Positions 7,235 through 13,515 of a stretch of 21,833 nt of DNA are shown piece after piece. Location: the NCBI RefSeq assembly GCF_042434745.1, contig NZ_JBHLSS010000134.1; one strand, 5' to 3'. The translations under genes were made by a program, and so were the position numbers. The DNA comes from Azotobacter paspali (GTDB lineage Bacteria > Pseudomonadota > Gammaproteobacteria > Pseudomonadales > Pseudomonadaceae). The notes below the pieces were generated by a model. That model searched no databases. It was not told the DNA's origin and was given only the letters and a program-made list of their open reading frames with translations. Position 1 is the stretch's first letter. Each line of letters starts with the position of its first letter.

Positions 7235-8557
7235 TCAGCGGCCTATCGAGCAATAAACGATACCTTTGTGCGCCATCCGCCTCGGCTCGAACAAATTCCG
7301 CCCATCGAAAATCACCGGCTGCCTGAGTTGCTGCTTGATAAAGTCGAAATCCGGCGCCTTGAAGGCCCGCCACTCGGTGACGATCACCAACGCCTCGGCG
7401 CCCTTGAGCGCCGCCTCCTTGGTACCACAGAGGATCAGGTCGTCACGGTTGCCGTAAAGGCGCTGAGCCTCGTCCATGGCTTCCGGATCGTAGGCCTGCA
7501 CCCTGGCGCCGACCTGCCAGAGCGCCTCCATCAGTACCCTGCTGGGCGCTTCGCGCATGTCGTTGGTGTTCGGTTTGAAACTGAGGCCCCACAGGGCGAA
7601 AGTCTTGCCGGCAAGATCCCCGGCGAAATGCCGGTCGATCTTGCGGAACAATACGTTCTTCTGTCGCTCGTTACGTGCCTTGACGGCCTTGAGCAGCTTA
7701 GCGTCGAAGTCGATACTGTCGGCGGTGCGTATCAAAGCTTCAATATCCTTGGGAAAACAGGAGCCGCCATAACCGGCGCCGGCATAAATGAAGTGATAGC
7801 CGATGCGCGGATCGGACCCGATACCCTGACGGACCATTTCGATGTCGGCTCCCAACTCTTCGGCCAGGTTAGCCATTTCGTTCATGAAGCTGATCTTGGT
7901 CGCCAGCATGCAATTGGCGGCGTACTTGGTCAGTTCGGCGCTGCGCACATCCATGACGATGACCTTTTCATGGTTGCGATTGAAGGGTGCGTACAGTTCA
8001 CGCATTACTTCCTCGCTGTCCCGATTGTCGGTACCAATGACGATACGATCCGGACGCATGCAATCGGCGACGGCCGAGCCTTCCTTGAGGAATTCCGGAT
8101 TGGAAACCACATCAAAGCCGAGATCCCCGCGCCCACGCAGGGCGAGTACGGCGGCGACACGCTCGCGCACCTTGTCGGCAGTGCCTACCGGTACCGTGGA
8201 TTTGTCGACAAGAATGCAATGGCCATCCATGTGCCGGGCAATGGTTTCGGCCACACCGAGCACGTACTGCAGGTCGGCGGAACCGTCCTCGTCCGGCGGA
8301 GTACCGACCGCGATGAAGTGGACCTCTCCATGCAGGACAGCGCTCGCCGCATCGGTGGTGAAATTCAAACGGCCGGCCTCGTGATTCTGTCGGACGAGCG
8401 GCTCAAGGCCTGGCTCGTAGATCGGGACGATCCCCTGCCTGAGGTTCTCGACCTTATTGGAATCGATATCCACGCAGACGACATCGTGGCCGACCTCAGC
8501 CAGAACGGCAGCCTGCACCAGCCCCACATAACCAATGCCGAAAACAGTGATCTTCAT
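7235..8557 (-). CDS. ugd: UDP-glucose 6-dehydrogenase
   Basis: 440 residues. It has an N-terminal Rossmann motif ITVFGIGYVGL (3-13), the conserved STVPVGT and NPEFLKEGSA blocks, and the active-site Cys267 in GYGGSCFPKD. The C-terminal part has the family's LWGLSFKPNTNDMREAPS block. It oxidises UDP-glucose to UDP-glucuronate with two NAD+, supplying a precursor for acidic polysaccharides and for other uronate-derived sugars. GDP-mannose dehydrogenase (AlgD) is the main relative to exclude; overall match is to the UDP-glucose group. ATG at 8557 is preceded by AAGGGA. It is codirectional with the CDP-sugar operon, 36 bases upstream, but its product is not an obvious intermediate of that pathway. 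Confidence 0.92.
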   Translation of the reverse strand: MKITVFGIGYVGLVQAAVLAEVGHDVVCVDIDSNKVENLRQGIVPIYEPGLEPLVRQNHEAGRLNFTTDAASAVLHGEVHFIAVGTPPDEDGSADLQYVLGVAETIARHMDGHCILVDKSTVPVGTADKVRERVAAVLALRGRGDLGFDVVSNPEFLKEGSAVADCMRPDRIVIGTDNRDSEEVMRELYAPFNRNHEKVIVMDVRSAELTKYAANCMLATKISFMNEMANLAEELGADIEMVRQGIGSDPRIGYHFIYAGAGYGGSCFPKDIEALIRTADSIDFDAKLLKAVKARNERQKNVLFRKIDRHFAGDLAGKTFALWGLSFKPNTNDMREAPSRVLMEALWQVGARVQAYDPEAMDEAQRLYGNRDDLILCGTKEAALKGAEALVIVTEWRAFKAPDFDFIKQQLRQPVIFDGRNLFEPRRMAHKGIVYCSIGR

Positions 8558-8822
8558 GCATATCCCTTGGTGCCACCTCGAAACACCGTCGATAGTGCCT
8601 TGCCAGTCATGAAGTCATATGCGCGAAAACAGGCAGGAGAATGGGCTTGTCCGAATGAATGAAGCCGCAACCCGCGATTCTTGCCGAAAATTCGACCACT
8701 ACGATCTAAACGGGCCTTGGCCAAGCTGGCAGCAGCTGATCCAGTATTCGTTCAAGATTTGGTTTCCCCGTCCGATAAGGGCCTTGGAAAGCCCCTTCGG
8801 AGAAGGATAATGAGCGCAAGGC

Positions 8823-8881
8823 AAAAACAGGCGAAAAAGCGGGGTTTACGCGCTGTAAATGAGCATTTTGAGCCTGTTTTT
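8823..8881. repeat. Imperfect 59-base inverted repeat
   Basis: AAAAACAGGC at 8823-8832 is perfectly complementary to GCCTGTTTTT at 8872-8881, and a nested TTTAC/GTAAA pair surrounds a GCGCT loop in the middle; the arms between are partly complementary. A smaller hairpin (AAGGG 8777-8781 with CCCTT 8793-8797) lies just to the left. Both are close to the IS-end-like repeat at 8902-8917, so they may be subterminal structure of that element. Confidence 0.55.
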
Positions 8882-8901
8882 AACGCAGCGATGACCGCAC
8901 A

Positions 8902-8917
8902 GGTAGTTTTTAGAGGT
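8902..8917 (+). repeat. 16-base repeat GTTTTTAGAGGTGCCC, copy 2 (IS-end-like)
   Basis: Second copy of the repeat at 543-558, same orientation. Its CCC edge lies about two bases from the stop codon of the shortened XRE-type gene that comes from the right, as if an element end had cut into or landed beside that gene. It could be the left end of an element oriented toward ugd, with the body deleted. Confidence 0.5.
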
Positions 8918-8921
8918 GCCC

Positions 8922-9167
8922 TTATGGCGTTGGCCGAGGGTACAGTGCGTCGAGACTGAAGGCGTTGATCTTGCCGGCCTTGAAATTGGAAAAGCGGGAC
9001 CGGGTAATGCCGAGCCGGCGGGTCCTCTCGCTGTCGGTGCCTGGCCAGGCAGCCGCCTGCTCGGTGATGGCACGCATCAGGGCGGCGCGCAACTTCATGT
9101 TCTCGGCCTCGGCCGGGGTGTCTTCGATGGCATCCCAAACGCTGGCAAAACGTTGTCGTTCGGTCAT
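8922..9167 (-). CDS. XRE/HigA-type helix-turn-helix regulator, shortened at the 3' end
   Basis: 81 residues. The N-terminus RFASVWDAIEDTPAEAENMKLR matches a widespread XRE family of small antitoxin-like regulators, followed by an HTH (about 45-70) ending in FKAGKINAFSLDAL. Relatives run on by about 15-20 residues after SLDAL; here the frame changes to YPRPTP and stops, directly against the IS-end-like repeat, so the C-terminus has probably been replaced. Start: ATG at 9167 with GAGGAG 6 bases upstream. Such proteins are usually the antitoxin of a RelE/ParE-like toxin pair, but no toxin gene is next to it. It is divergent from flaG. Whether it still binds DNA is unknown. Confidence 0.65.
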   Translation of the reverse strand: MTERQRFASVWDAIEDTPAEAENMKLRAALMRAITEQAAAWPGTDSERTRRLGITRSRFSNFKAGKINAFSLDALYPRPTP

Positions 9168-9221
9168 TTTCCACTCCTCAACAAGTCGCGGAAACAGGCT
9201 GCCGCCAGGGCGACGGCCCTC

Positions 9222-9248
9222 TTAAGTTTCCATCCCCTCATCCGATAA
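9222..9248 (+). promoter_or_regulatory. Sigma-28 (FliA) promoter of flaG
   Basis: TTAAGTTT at 9222-9229, an 11-base spacer, and TCCGATAA at 9241-9248. The enterobacterial sigma-28 consensus is TAAAGTTT-N11-GCCGATAA; each half has one mismatch and the spacing is exact. Transcription should start about 6-7 bases downstream, giving a short leader before the flaG ribosome binding site AAGGAG at 9269-9274. The fliA gene for this factor is in the same window. Confidence 0.85.
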
Positions 9249-9282
9249 AGCTCTTGGAATCAGCCATCCAAGGAGAACGACC

Positions 9283-9654
9283 ATGAGCTCGCCGCTGAAC
9301 GATGCCGGTACCCTTTCCAACTCGCCTCTGACCGACCTGACCCCGCGCCAGCGCCTGGAAAACGCGCTGGACGAGTTGCCGCCAGCCCCCGGGAGTGCTG
9401 TGGCACAGGCCGAGGGCGCACAGCCGGGGTTGGTCGCCCGCGAAGAGCTGGTCGAGCCACTCAAGCGGATCAACGAGGTGCTGAGCAGCTACGGCGTGGA
9501 GTTTCATCTGAGCGAGCCGGGGCGGCGGGTGGTCACGGAGATCGTCGACCGGGAGAGCGGCGAAGTGATCCGGCAGATCCCCAGCGAGGAGATGCTGCAC
9601 ATCGCCGAGAATCTCGAACGGTTGCGCGGCATCCTGCTGCGGGAAATGGCCTGA
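9283..9654 (+). CDS. flaG: Flagellar protein FlaG
   Basis: 123 residues. The C-terminal half carries the FlaG signature: LSSYGVEFHLSEPGRRVVTEIVD, then ESGEVIRQIPSEEML (about 91-105). The N-terminal half is low complexity and variable, as usual. FlaG affects filament length in polar flagella of pseudomonads and vibrios and is a late gene normally beside fliC or fliD; here neither is adjacent. ATG at 9283 has an AAGGAG site 8 bases upstream and a sigma-28 promoter behind it. It is the only flagellar gene on the plus strand in this window and converges on the PilZ-HD-GYP gene with 16 bases between the stops. Confidence 0.88.
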   Translation: MSSPLNDAGTLSNSPLTDLTPRQRLENALDELPPAPGSAVAQAEGAQPGLVAREELVEPLKRINEVLSSYGVEFHLSEPGRRVVTEIVDRESGEVIRQIPSEEMLHIAENLERLRGILLREMA

Positions 9655-9670
9655 GCCCCGCCCATCCGAC

Positions 9671-11362
9671 TCAGGAACCCGGAATGACAGTGCCTTCGAT
9701 GGGTCCCAAGGTGGCCAGTTCTTCGCCGGACACCGGGGTACTAAGGGTCGCACCGCGCATGCTGGACTGATCGGCCAGGCGCACCTGGGCGATCTCTCCC
9801 TTGCTGTCGAGACGCTCCACCCAGGCCAGGTCACCCTCGGCGAAGCATACCAGCGAGCCGATCGGAATCAGGCCGAACCGCTGGACATAGTGTTGAAGCC
9901 AGTGCCGGTCGAGCTGCGCCTCGTGGCCGATCAACTGACGGTAGACGCCACTGATCGCCTGCTCCGGTCGATCCGGCCGCGGCCGCCCCATAGCATCGAT
10001 CACATCGACCACGGTGGCCATCCGCGCCAGTTCGCCGAGCTGGTCGCCCTGCAGACCAAGCGGGTAGCCGCTGCCGTCGAGTCGCTCGTTGATCTGCTCG
10101 ACGATGCCACGAACCACCGGCTTGGCCAGCCACTTGCACCGGCCTAGCCGCTCGCACAGCAGCGCCACATGCCGCCCGAAGATTTCACGCTGCCGATGAT
10201 CGAAAGATTCGCTGCGCATTAGTTCCGGCGGCAATAGCGCCTTGCCCAGATCGTGAACCAGGGCGCAGGCGCAGATCGCCTTGACCAGCTCGTTGGGCAG
10301 GCCGCGACTGCGCGCCAGGTCGGCAAGACGTACCGCCACCGCGATGCAATGCTGGATCAGTGGCGAGTCGTCCACCAGGCAGTGCACGGCGAACAGCAGG
10401 TCCTGACGCTCTTCGTCGAGCAATTGCAGTAGATAGTCGCTGTGCCAGGACAGCCGAGCCGACTCGATATCGTTGCCATGTTGCAGGTCCACGGCCAGCC
10501 CGCTCAGATAGAGCGCTACCCGTGCCAGACGACGAGCCATGGGCGTGGCGTAGTCGCGGCCATGGCTATGCGACGGATCGCCGGCCTGCGCTACCCGGCC
10601 GGCCTGGAACAACGACGAAGGCGCCAGCGCGGAGTCGCCACCGAACGCACCGCGGGCACTTTCCCGTTCGATCTCGCGCACGTAGAACCACAGCCGGCGC
10701 TCCAGATCGGCGGAAGGCCTGTCGAAGGTGAAGCCAAAACGGGCCGCCTTCCAGTCGGGGTTGAGCTGGCGATGGCAGATCCCCCCCCGCAGCCCGATCT
10801 GCTGGCCGTTGGGAAAGTGCAGGATGATCTGTTCGACGACCTGTCCGACCTGCAATTCGCTGGCGGAACCGGCCGGCAGCTCGATCCGGCAGCCGCCCTG
10901 CGACAGGTCGAGCAAGCGGCCGGCGAACGGCTGCATTCCCCGGGCCGGCAAAACTTCGACCGGTACCGTCAGGCGCGTCGGCAACTCGGCGCGGAAAGCG
11001 CTGCGGCGGTGCAGGATCTCCAGCCATTCCGGCCAGAGACACGCCAACTGGACGCGTCCCGGCACGGACAGGCGTTGCCAGCCGCCTAGCGGCGCACTGC
11101 GCAGCAAGGTGCTGGCGACCCGTCCGGCGAGATGGCTGTCGTACCCGCCGGACTCGAGCAGCGGCGCCACAGCCGGTAGCGCGGTCAGGTCGATGACCAG
11201 CCGTTCGCCGGGCACCACCTCCATGAGTACCACCGCCAGGGAAGGCGTATCCGGCGACAGGCCGATCAGCCGGGCGCCGCCCTGTTCGCAGAGCTGCTCC
11301 AGCAGGTCGCGACATTTGTCCAGATGCTTGATGCGCGAGTAGGTATCGCTGGCCTGTTCCAA
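9671..11362 (-). CDS. YcgR-like PilZ protein fused to a degenerate HD-GYP domain
   Basis: 563 residues. Residues 1-115 resemble the N-terminal YcgR domain. Residues 116-235 are a PilZ domain with both cyclic-di-GMP motifs: Arg120-x3-Arg124, and Asp162-x-Ser164-x2-Gly167 (DLSQGG). The end FTFDRPSADLERRLWFYVREIERE follows the E. coli YcgR pattern. After a linker, residues 320-500 form an HD-GYP-like domain with His370-Asp371 and Lys374 (VHDLGK), His398, and LDGSGYP (428-434). The canonical His-His before Glu is replaced by Ile424-Asn425 in QINERLDG, so phosphodiesterase activity is doubtful. A tail of about 60 residues follows. The likely role is a flagellar brake or cyclic-di-GMP responder. 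Start is TTG at 11362, chosen because AGGA lies 8 bases upstream and the next in-frame Met is residue 47. Confidence 0.85.
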   Translation of the reverse strand: MEQASDTYSRIKHLDKCRDLLEQLCEQGGARLIGLSPDTPSLAVVLMEVVPGERLVIDLTALPAVAPLLESGGYDSHLAGRVASTLLRSAPLGGWQRLSVPGRVQLACLWPEWLEILHRRSAFRAELPTRLTVPVEVLPARGMQPFAGRLLDLSQGGCRIELPAGSASELQVGQVVEQIILHFPNGQQIGLRGGICHRQLNPDWKAARFGFTFDRPSADLERRLWFYVREIERESARGAFGGDSALAPSSLFQAGRVAQAGDPSHSHGRDYATPMARRLARVALYLSGLAVDLQHGNDIESARLSWHSDYLLQLLDEERQDLLFAVHCLVDDSPLIQHCIAVAVRLADLARSRGLPNELVKAICACALVHDLGKALLPPELMRSESFDHRQREIFGRHVALLCERLGRCKWLAKPVVRGIVEQINERLDGSGYPLGLQGDQLGELARMATVVDVIDAMGRPRPDRPEQAISGVYRQLIGHEAQLDRHWLQHYVQRFGLIPIGSLVCFAEGDLAWVERLDSKGEIAQVRLADQSSMRGATLSTPVSGEELATLGPIEGTVIPGS

Positions 11363-11376
11363 GATTTGTTTCCTTC
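11363..11376 (-). promoter_or_regulatory. Ribosome binding site supporting a TTG start
   Basis: On the minus strand the sequence reads AAGGAAACAAATC before TTG, with AGGA (11371-11374) 8 bases from the start. A nearby ATG at 11378 belongs to another frame whose product has no recognisable domain, so this site decides in favour of the TTG. Confidence 0.6.
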
Positions 11377-11417
11377 ATTCATTACCGGATTAGGGACGTT
11401 GGCCAATATGCCTTGCC

Positions 11418-11571
11418 CTCCCTCTCCCCAAGGGGAGAGAGCTGCTTGTCCCCCCCTTTCCCATACTTGGGATAGAGGCCGGAGGAGAGAGAAGTTGGTA
11501 ACTAGTCCGCCCCCTCTCCCCACGGGGAGAGGAAGCTGCTTGTCTCCTCCCTCCCATGCCAGGGAAAGGGA
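11418..11571. repeat. Palindromic CCTCTCCCC/GGGGAGAGG repeat array
   Basis: Two clear units: CCTCTCCCC-AA-GGGGAGAG at 11421-11438 and CCTCTCCCC-AC-GGGGAGAGG at 11513-11532. Each is followed by the same AGCTGCTTGTC tail (11440-11450 and 11534-11544), so the units are direct repeats of a palindrome plus a tail spaced about 93 bases apart. Weaker, diverged versions lie at about 11457-11493 and 11545-11571. Such units can fold into stable hairpins in the fliA-downstream transcript. This is a dispersed intergenic repeat type rather than a CRISPR. Confidence 0.7.
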
Positions 11572-11680
11572 GCTGAAAGCCCGGTGATCGGGCATTTCAT
11601 GAAAATGCTCTGAACCCGCAGAAGACAATCGATGCGATAAGACGGCCAATGTAAGGGAAAGCGCCGGGCGCCTCGGTCCG

Positions 11681-12376
11681 CTACTCCGCCAGGCCATTGC
11701 GCAAACGGGCGACCGCCTGGCTGTGCAACTGACAGACGCGGGATTCGCTAACGCCCAGCACGGCACCGATTTCCTTGAGGTTGAGGTCTTCCTGGTAGTA
11801 CAGGCCGAGCACCAGTTTCTCCCGCTCGGGCAGCGCCTCGATAGCCTTGACCAAGCGCTCCAGATCGCGCCCTTCGGCAAGCTCGACGAAAGGCGAGGCG
11901 TAGTGTCCAACGCTCATCGCGTCCACCTCGTCCTCGCCCAGGTCGTCGATGGCTACCAGTTGGCTGCCGTTGCTGTCCAGCAGCAACTGCCGGTATTCGG
12001 CGAGGTCCAGCCCCATGGCCATGGCGATCTCGCGCTCTTCGGCGGGCCGGCCGAGACGCTGCTCGAGCTGGCGCAGGGTATCCTCCAGGGCGCGGGCGTT
12101 GCGTCGCACGCTACGCGGCACCCAGTCGCGGCTGCGCAATTCGTCGAGCATGGCGCCGCGCACGCGCTGGCTGGCGAAGGTGGCGAAACTGGCGCCCTGA
12201 GCCGCATCGTAGCGTGACAGGGCGTCGAGCAGACCGATGGTACCGGCCTGGATCAGGTCGTCCAGCTCGACGCTTGCCGGCAATCTGGCCTGCAGATTCA
12301 AGGCCTGCCGTCGCACCAGAGGTAGATATTCCTCAAGCAGGTCCCGCTGTCTGATTTTGCCCTGTGCCGTATACAT
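11681..12376 (-). CDS. fliA: Flagellar sigma factor FliA (sigma-28)
   Basis: 231 residues from the ATG at 12376, chosen because the product then begins MYTAQG like E. coli FliA (MNSLYTAEG) and AGGT lies 8 bases upstream; an ATG 6 codons earlier has no ribosome binding site. Region 2 includes LPASVELDDLIQAGTIGLL and MLDELRSRDWVPRSVRRNAR, the latter nearly identical to E. coli. Region 4 has ALPEREKLVLGLYYQEDLNLKEIGAVLGVSESRV, a HTH for the -35 element. It directs RNA polymerase to late flagellar and chemotaxis promoters, of which flaG is one in this window. It lies after flhE with a 165-base gap, so it may have its own promoter, though I could not identify one. FlgM, its antagonist, is not in the window. 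Confidence 0.95.
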   Translation of the reverse strand: MYTAQGKIRQRDLLEEYLPLVRRQALNLQARLPASVELDDLIQAGTIGLLDALSRYDAAQGASFATFASQRVRGAMLDELRSRDWVPRSVRRNARALEDTLRQLEQRLGRPAEEREIAMAMGLDLAEYRQLLLDSNGSQLVAIDDLGEDEVDAMSVGHYASPFVELAEGRDLERLVKAIEALPEREKLVLGLYYQEDLNLKEIGAVLGVSESRVCQLHSQAVARLRNGLAE

Positions 12377-12541
12377 TTCACTGACCTGGAGCATGACGAA
12401 AAAACGGCCTGCCCTGTCTGGTTTCACCGGGACCAACCCTGACCGGATGAAGGCCTTCTGCCAGTATTCTCGCCTTGCGGCAGAAACCTAAAAGCACCGA
12501 ACAATCATCGGGGAAACCGGCTATTTCGGGCTTTGAGCTCT

Positions 12542-12967
12542 TCAGCGGTACTCGACGATCAACTCGATTGCCCCGACCGGCTGCGGTTCGGCACGGGGCG
12601 CCAGGCGAAAGCGGAACCACAGCGGCTGGCCGGCATCCAGTCCGGTCAGCGCGTCGCTGCGCCCCCAGTTGTGGGGCAGTTCGATGCAGCGCTGCGGATG
12701 ACAGAGCCAGGCCCTCACCTGTGCCGAGGGCGCCAGCGAGAAACGCCAGCGCACCTCGGCCAGACGCCGTTCACGGGCAAGATCCGGCGGCTGCAGAGGA
12801 ACGGAGGCACGCTCCCGGCCCGGCACCGCGAGGCGCAGGCCGGGAACGTGCGCCTGCCAGCTTCCCGGCGCGCCCTGCCCATCCACAGCGCTTACCGGCG
12901 GGGCTAGCGAGAAGCCGAGCAGAAGTCCGGCGGACATGAAGATCCCGGCGCGACGGCCCGACCTCAT
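12542..12967 (-). CDS. flhE: Periplasmic flagellar protein FlhE
   Basis: 141 residues with a signal peptide (positively charged RSGRR, hydrophobic MSAGLLLGFSLA, cleavage likely after PPVSA at residue 27). The mature part follows E. coli FlhE: GSWQA near the start, VRWRFSLAPSAQVRAWLCHPQRCIEL in the middle with the conserved Cys89 and Cys94 that probably form a disulphide, then PLWFRFRLAP and the terminal IELIVEYR. FlhE acts in the periplasm; in Salmonella and E. coli its loss causes proton leakage through the export gate. In enteric bacteria it is cotranscribed as flhBAE; here two further genes separate it from flhA. The ATG overlaps the stop of the FlhG-like gene (ATGA), which argues for one operon. 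Confidence 0.88.
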   Translation of the reverse strand: MRSGRRAGIFMSAGLLLGFSLAPPVSAVDGQGAPGSWQAHVPGLRLAVPGRERASVPLQPPDLARERRLAEVRWRFSLAPSAQVRAWLCHPQRCIELPHNWGRSDALTGLDAGQPLWFRFRLAPRAEPQPVGAIELIVEYR

Positions 12968-13515
12968 CCCCTCGGCCCTGCTGGCCGCTCGGCCAACAGT
13001 AGCAGCTCGATCCCGAGAAAGGCGCTCGCGGCCTGGCGCAGGTTATCGAGCAGCCCCGCATGCGAGACGAAGCCCGGATGCACGACCAGCAGGCGGATCG
13101 GTCCGCCACCCTCGCGCAGGCGGCGCAGGCACCGGTAGGCGCGCCGGAAGCCGTCCGAATCGCCCTCGACCCACAGGCCCCAACGCGGCTGCTGGCAGGC
13201 TAGGGTGTGCAGGTACGGACTGTCCTCCGCCAGGGCGACCAATTGCCAGCGGGCCGGATCGCCGACCCAGGCATGGCCGTTGGCCCGCCAGCACCGCAGG
13301 GCTTGGCGCACCCGCTCCAGGCACTGGGAGCCGGACGGCAAACCGACTACCATCAGGGTCGGACGCAGCGTCCCGGCGATGTCCGACGATGGCGCCGTGA
13401 TCGATGGCGCGGCGATGACGGACTCGGCGTCCGCGCCATGTCGCGCCGCCCAGCGGCGCAGGCCGGCGGCCTGATCGAGCGGACCGAAGCCATCTTGATC
13501 TTCCGGACCCGCCAT
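12964..13515 (-). CDS. FlhG/FleN-like protein lacking the ATPase Walker A motif
   Basis: 183 residues from the ATG at 13515-13513, which shares one base with the flhF TGA (TGATG). The N-terminus has DQAAGLRRW at 14-22. This matches the DQAxxLR motif by which FlhG/FleN proteins contact FlhF and stimulate its GTPase. The gene is exactly where flhG normally follows flhF. However, the protein is about 90 residues shorter than typical FlhG, and no KGGVGK-type deviant Walker A loop exists; the sequence after TLRPTLMVVGLPSG is unlike a MinD core in its motifs. I therefore read it as an FlhF partner that keeps the activator peptide but cannot bind ATP in the MinD manner. Assignment rests on position plus the short motif; the rest is unrecognised. 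Confidence 0.65.
   Translation of the reverse strand: MAGPEDQDGFGPLDQAAGLRRWAARHGADAESVIAAPSITAPSSDIAGTLRPTLMVVGLPSGSQCLERVRQALRCWRANGHAWVGDPARWQLVALAEDSPYLHTLACQQPRWGLWVEGDSDGFRRAYRCLRRLREGGGPIRLLVVHPGFVSHAGLLDNLRQAASAFLGIELLLLAERPAGPRG

Larger units (their letters stand above)
8558..8921. other. Intergenic region upstream of ugd, including IS-end-like segment
   Basis: 364 bases without a convincing gene. Short open frames on the plus strand (for example 8681-8959) have no recognisable domain. The left part must contain the ugd promoter (minus strand), for which I see no clear -35/-10. The right part has two hairpins and one copy of the GTTTTTAGAGGTGCCC repeat, and looks like the non-coding end of an insertion sequence whose transposase is missing. 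Where IS-derived DNA ends and the native ugd leader begins is not visible. Confidence 0.5.
11363..11680. other. Gene-free interval between fliA and the PilZ-HD-GYP gene
   Basis: 318 bases. No protein-coding potential is evident. It contains an array of GGGGAGAG-type palindromic repeats (annotated separately). Just after the fliA stop on the minus strand lies a short GCGCC/GGCGC inverted repeat followed by TTTCCCTT, which might be a weak terminator. I see no clear promoter for the downstream gene. Confidence 0.5.

Noticed and set aside
7235..8557. GDP-mannose 6-dehydrogenase (algD), tempting for Azotobacter
   Set aside because: The alginate dehydrogenase lies at the head of the alginate operon, absent here, and the protein's GYGGSCFPKD and N-terminal GIGYVGL context fit the UDP-glucose dehydrogenase group better. 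A tree would settle it.
7268..8662. A 464-codon open frame on the plus strand, opposite ugd
   Set aside because: Antisense shadow of a highly conserved ugd; no recognisable motif and no ribosome binding site.
9650..9675. CCTGAG/CTCAGG inverted repeat between flaG and the PilZ-HD-GYP gene as a bidirectional terminator
   Set aside because: The stem is only 6 bp with a 14-base loop, there is no T tract on either side, and both arms fall on coding or stop-codon sequence.
10566..11378. ATG-started frame overlapping the PilZ-HD-GYP gene on the same strand
   Set aside because: The product is an Arg/Pro/Gly-rich string without a domain, while the overlapping TTG-started frame contains complete PilZ and HD-GYP motifs and a well-spaced ribosome binding site.
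11418..11571. Possible CRISPR array
   Set aside because: Only two good repeats about 93 bases apart, with decayed copies in between, no regular spacers and no cas gene.
12377..12541. Sigma-28 or sigma-54 promoter for fliA
   Set aside because: I searched both strands by eye for TAAA-N-GCCGATAA and GG-N10-GC type elements and found no convincing match with correct spacing; FlhDC sites are too degenerate to call by eye.
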